Positions 4,565 to 6,119 of a stretch of DNA of 6,119 bases are shown in pieces. A program made the position numbers and the translations under genes. Every line of letters begins with the position of its first letter. The stretch's first letter is position 1. Below the pieces are notes generated by a model, which worked only from the letters and a program-made list of their open reading frames with translations, had not been told where the DNA came from and ran no database searches. Source of the DNA: Anaerolineales bacterium (lineage in GTDB: Bacteria > Chloroflexota > Anaerolineae > Anaerolineales > Villigracilaceae); assembly GCA_016928525.1 (NCBI GenBank), contig JAFGKO010000025.1, positions 1 through 6,119 on the forward strand, read 5' to 3'.

Positions 4565-6001
4565 CTACCGCCTTCGCCCGCCCCTACGACGATTGCCTTG
4601 CCACTTTTTGGGTTGGCTTTTCTGCGCCGACTTTGCTTCGCCCGTTGGCCGCTCTACGGTGGGATGCAGCATCTTCTGGTAATAATCGTCCAGCAGCATG
4701 GTGATGATGGGAAGTTCTTCCTCCTGCTCGGCCAATTCGCGCGCCAGCGGGGTGAAGCGCTGACTGCGTTCGGCCTGCAGCTTGTCACGGTCACGTAGAC
4801 GGGCCTCCAACAAAGCGGTCAGGCGCTCGGCAACCACGTTTGCCACATCCTCGTCGCTGGGGATGATACGTTCCTCCAATTCGATTTCGTATTGCCGGGC
4901 AATGCGGTCGAGCATCACCTTTTCCATCGGGTTGACCAGCATGACGGCAACGCCGGTTGCGCCGGCGCGCCCCGTCCGCCCGGCGCGGTGGATGTAATTC
5001 TCGGCTTCATCGGGCGGCTCATACTGGATCACGTGCGAGAGTTCGGGAATGTCCAACCCGCGGGCAGCCACATCGGTTGCGACCAGGAAGCGCAGCGTCC
5101 CTTTGCGGACACGCGCCAGCACATCCTCGCGCTGGCCCTGCGAGAGCGCCGAGCTGATCTCGTCCGCATCGTAGCCAAAACGCTGCAAGACCACCGTGAC
5201 GTAATGCACACGATCTTTGGTGTTGCAGAAGATGAGCGCATTATCAGGGTTTTCCACCTCGATCAGGCGGATCAGGCTGCGGTCCTTGTCCATACCCTGA
5301 ACCTTGTAGTAGACGTGCTCGACTTCCGTCACGTGGATGTGGTCACTACTCAGGGTGATGAACTCAGGCTCTTTGATGAACTCGCGCGCCGCGCGCATGA
5401 CCGCATACGGAAAGGTGGCCGAGAACATGCACGTATTGACAGGTCGCTTCGGAAGGTAACGCTGCATCTCGCGCATATCGGGGTAGAAGCCCATCGAGAG
5501 CATACGGTCGGCCTCGTCGAATATCAACATTTTCAGGTTGTCGAGTGAAAAGGTGCGTTTGAGCAAATGATCGAGCACACGTCCCGGGGTGCCAACCACA
5601 ATGTGCGCGCCCTGCTTGAGCGCTTCGATCTGCGGACCATACCCCACACCGCCGTACACCGCTACGTTGCGCAGACCCGCATCCGTGCAAATTGTCGTAG
5701 CCTCCTGCGAAACCTGTTTTGCCAGCTCGCGAGTCGGAACAAGGATAAGCGCCTGGCACTCATTGCGTTTGGGATCGAGCCGTTCCAGCATGGGCAGCAG
5801 GAACGCGCCAGTCTTGCCACTGCCTGTGCGCGCCTGGATCATCATGTCCCGTTTGGCAAGCAGATAGGGAATAGCCTGCGCCTGGACAGGCATAAGTTCC
5901 GCCCAGTTCGCGCGTCTGGCGGCGTCTCTTAATGATTTAGGTAATTGTTCGAAGTCGATGGCGGGTAAAGGATTGCTTAATTCGTTTTTTGGGTTGTCCA
6001 A
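4565..6001 (-). CDS. DEAD-box ATP-dependent RNA helicase
   Basis: 478 residues with the complete helicase core. Motifs in order: Q motif (Phe17 and MPVQ with Gln40), I ARTGSGKT at 57-64, Ia PTREL at 89-93, GG at 117-118, Ib TPGR at 138-141, II DEAD at 162-165, III SAT at 194-196, IV LIFCN at 256-260, V ATDVAARGLD at 308-317, VI HRAGRTGR at 338-345. It unwinds short RNA duplexes using ATP, in ribosome assembly, mRNA decay or cold adaptation. Residues 385-448 are a charged helical extension and the end (KKWQGNRRRGGRRR) is a basic RNA-binding tail. I see no DbpA RRM or CsdA-type domain, so RhlE/CshA-like is the closest description. The start is TTG at 6001. Upstream in frame there is a stop at 6014-6016 and only ATT/ATC codons, and the next Met (37) would cut the Q motif. 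A weak GAG lies six bases before it. An IS30 end lies 33 bp upstream. Confidence 0.96.
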   Translation of the reverse strand: MDNPKNELSNPLPAIDFEQLPKSLRDAARRANWAELMPVQAQAIPYLLAKRDMMIQARTGSGKTGAFLLPMLERLDPKRNECQALILVPTRELAKQVSQEATTICTDAGLRNVAVYGGVGYGPQIEALKQGAHIVVGTPGRVLDHLLKRTFSLDNLKMLIFDEADRMLSMGFYPDMREMQRYLPKRPVNTCMFSATFPYAVMRAAREFIKEPEFITLSSDHIHVTEVEHVYYKVQGMDKDRSLIRLIEVENPDNALIFCNTKDRVHYVTVVLQRFGYDADEISSALSQGQREDVLARVRKGTLRFLVATDVAARGLDIPELSHVIQYEPPDEAENYIHRAGRTGRAGATGVAVMLVNPMEKVMLDRIARQYEIELEERIIPSDEDVANVVAERLTALLEARLRDRDKLQAERSQRFTPLARELAEQEEELPIITMLLDDYYQKMLHPTVERPTGEAKSAQKSQPKKWQGNRRRGGRRR

Positions 6002-6034
6002 GATAATCTCAATTCAATCATGTATTTCGATACT

Positions 6035-6059
6035 TGGATTCAACTAGCAAGTGCAACAG
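6035..6059. repeat. Terminal inverted repeat of an IS30-family element
   Basis: TGGATTCAACTAGCAAGTGC followed by AACAG. The pattern GATTCAA, about ten bases, then GCAACAG resembles the end of E. coli IS30 as I remember it. The transposase stop codon lies within it, as is common in this family. The other end of the element is outside the window, so the boundary at about 6034/6035 is an estimate. Confidence 0.6.
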
Positions 6060-6119
6060 ATTGGTGTTCAAAGAATACCTCATAAGGCGTTCTGAAAGCA
6101 AGACATTTTCTTGGACGTA
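6040..6119 (-). mobile_element. 3' end of an IS30-family transposase gene (partial)
   Basis: The minus strand carries 25 codons ending in TGA at 6042-6040 and running in open from the window edge: RPRKCLAFRTPYEVFFEHQS and then VALAS. The RPRK-C-L-x-F-x-TP-x-EVF wording is the C-terminal signature of IS30-family DDE transposases, which copy or cut and paste their own element. Only the end of the gene is here. The cut is the window edge, so nothing can be said about whether the element is intact. The insertion places its end 33 bp upstream of the helicase start and points towards it. Confidence 0.85.

Noticed and set aside
4892..5548. 218-codon plus-strand open frame opposite the helicase
   Set aside because: It is the antisense shadow of conserved helicase motifs in a GC-rich gene; the minus-strand protein has every DEAD-box motif.
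4565..6001. A helicase-nuclease defence island (helicase with the nearby GxxExxY gene)
   Set aside because: The helicase is a standard DEAD-box RNA helicase, hutI lies between them, and no other defence-type gene is present.

Overview
The window looks like a piece of a chromosome (or chromosomal contig) of a free-living bacterium of moderate G+C content. My best guess is the Chloroflexota (Anaerolineae-like) or a similarly repeat-rich environmental lineage. The basis is the style of its intergenic regions, which are full of short dispersed palindromes and 7-8 bp periodic tracts, together with a leaderless promoter and an orphan receiver protein with a helical tail. No 16S rRNA or other firm taxonomic marker is present, so this is an inference. 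Every gene I can support lies on the minus strand, so biological order runs from high to low coordinates.

Right edge (6035-6119): the last codons and terminal inverted repeat of an IS30-family insertion sequence, lying 33 bp upstream of the start codon of the next gene. 6001-4565: a DEAD-box ATP-dependent RNA helicase with a TTG start and a basic C-terminal tail. 4501-4531: a short tract with a 7-bp period. 4496-3222: imidazolonepropionase (hutI), the third step of histidine breakdown. 3197-2670: a 528-bp unit bounded by near-perfect 25-bp inverted repeats and holding one gene, a GxxExxY-family (PD-(D/E)XK-like) protein. It has the layout of a small mobile or dispersed cassette.

2636-1145: a compact two-gene transcription unit. 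A well-formed promoter fires at, or within a base of, the ATG of a receiver-domain protein (apparently leaderless mRNA). That gene overlaps by ATGA with an inositol-monophosphatase-family gene, and a strong intrinsic terminator closes the unit. The 722-1144 stretch has no gene but holds an 84-bp palindromic repeat and a nested palindrome.

721-159: a stable-RNA block. A previously unflagged 6S RNA (ssrS) candidate has a matching long closing stem, a GNRA-capped hairpin and an extended -10 promoter. It is followed by tRNA-Gly(UCC) with a consensus-like promoter and tRNA-Ile2(CAU), the tilS-dependent isoleucine tRNA that reads AUA. The two tRNAs are separated by a palindromic repeat and are probably cotranscribed. 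At the left edge 14 codons of a possible truncated reading frame run off the window. An IS end at one edge and possibly another at the other would fit a contig broken at repeats.

Most of the content is familiar housekeeping or accessory biology. The points most worth following are the 6S RNA, the inverted-repeat-bounded GxxExxY cassette, the leaderless receiver-phosphatase pair, and the IS30 insertion next to the helicase start.
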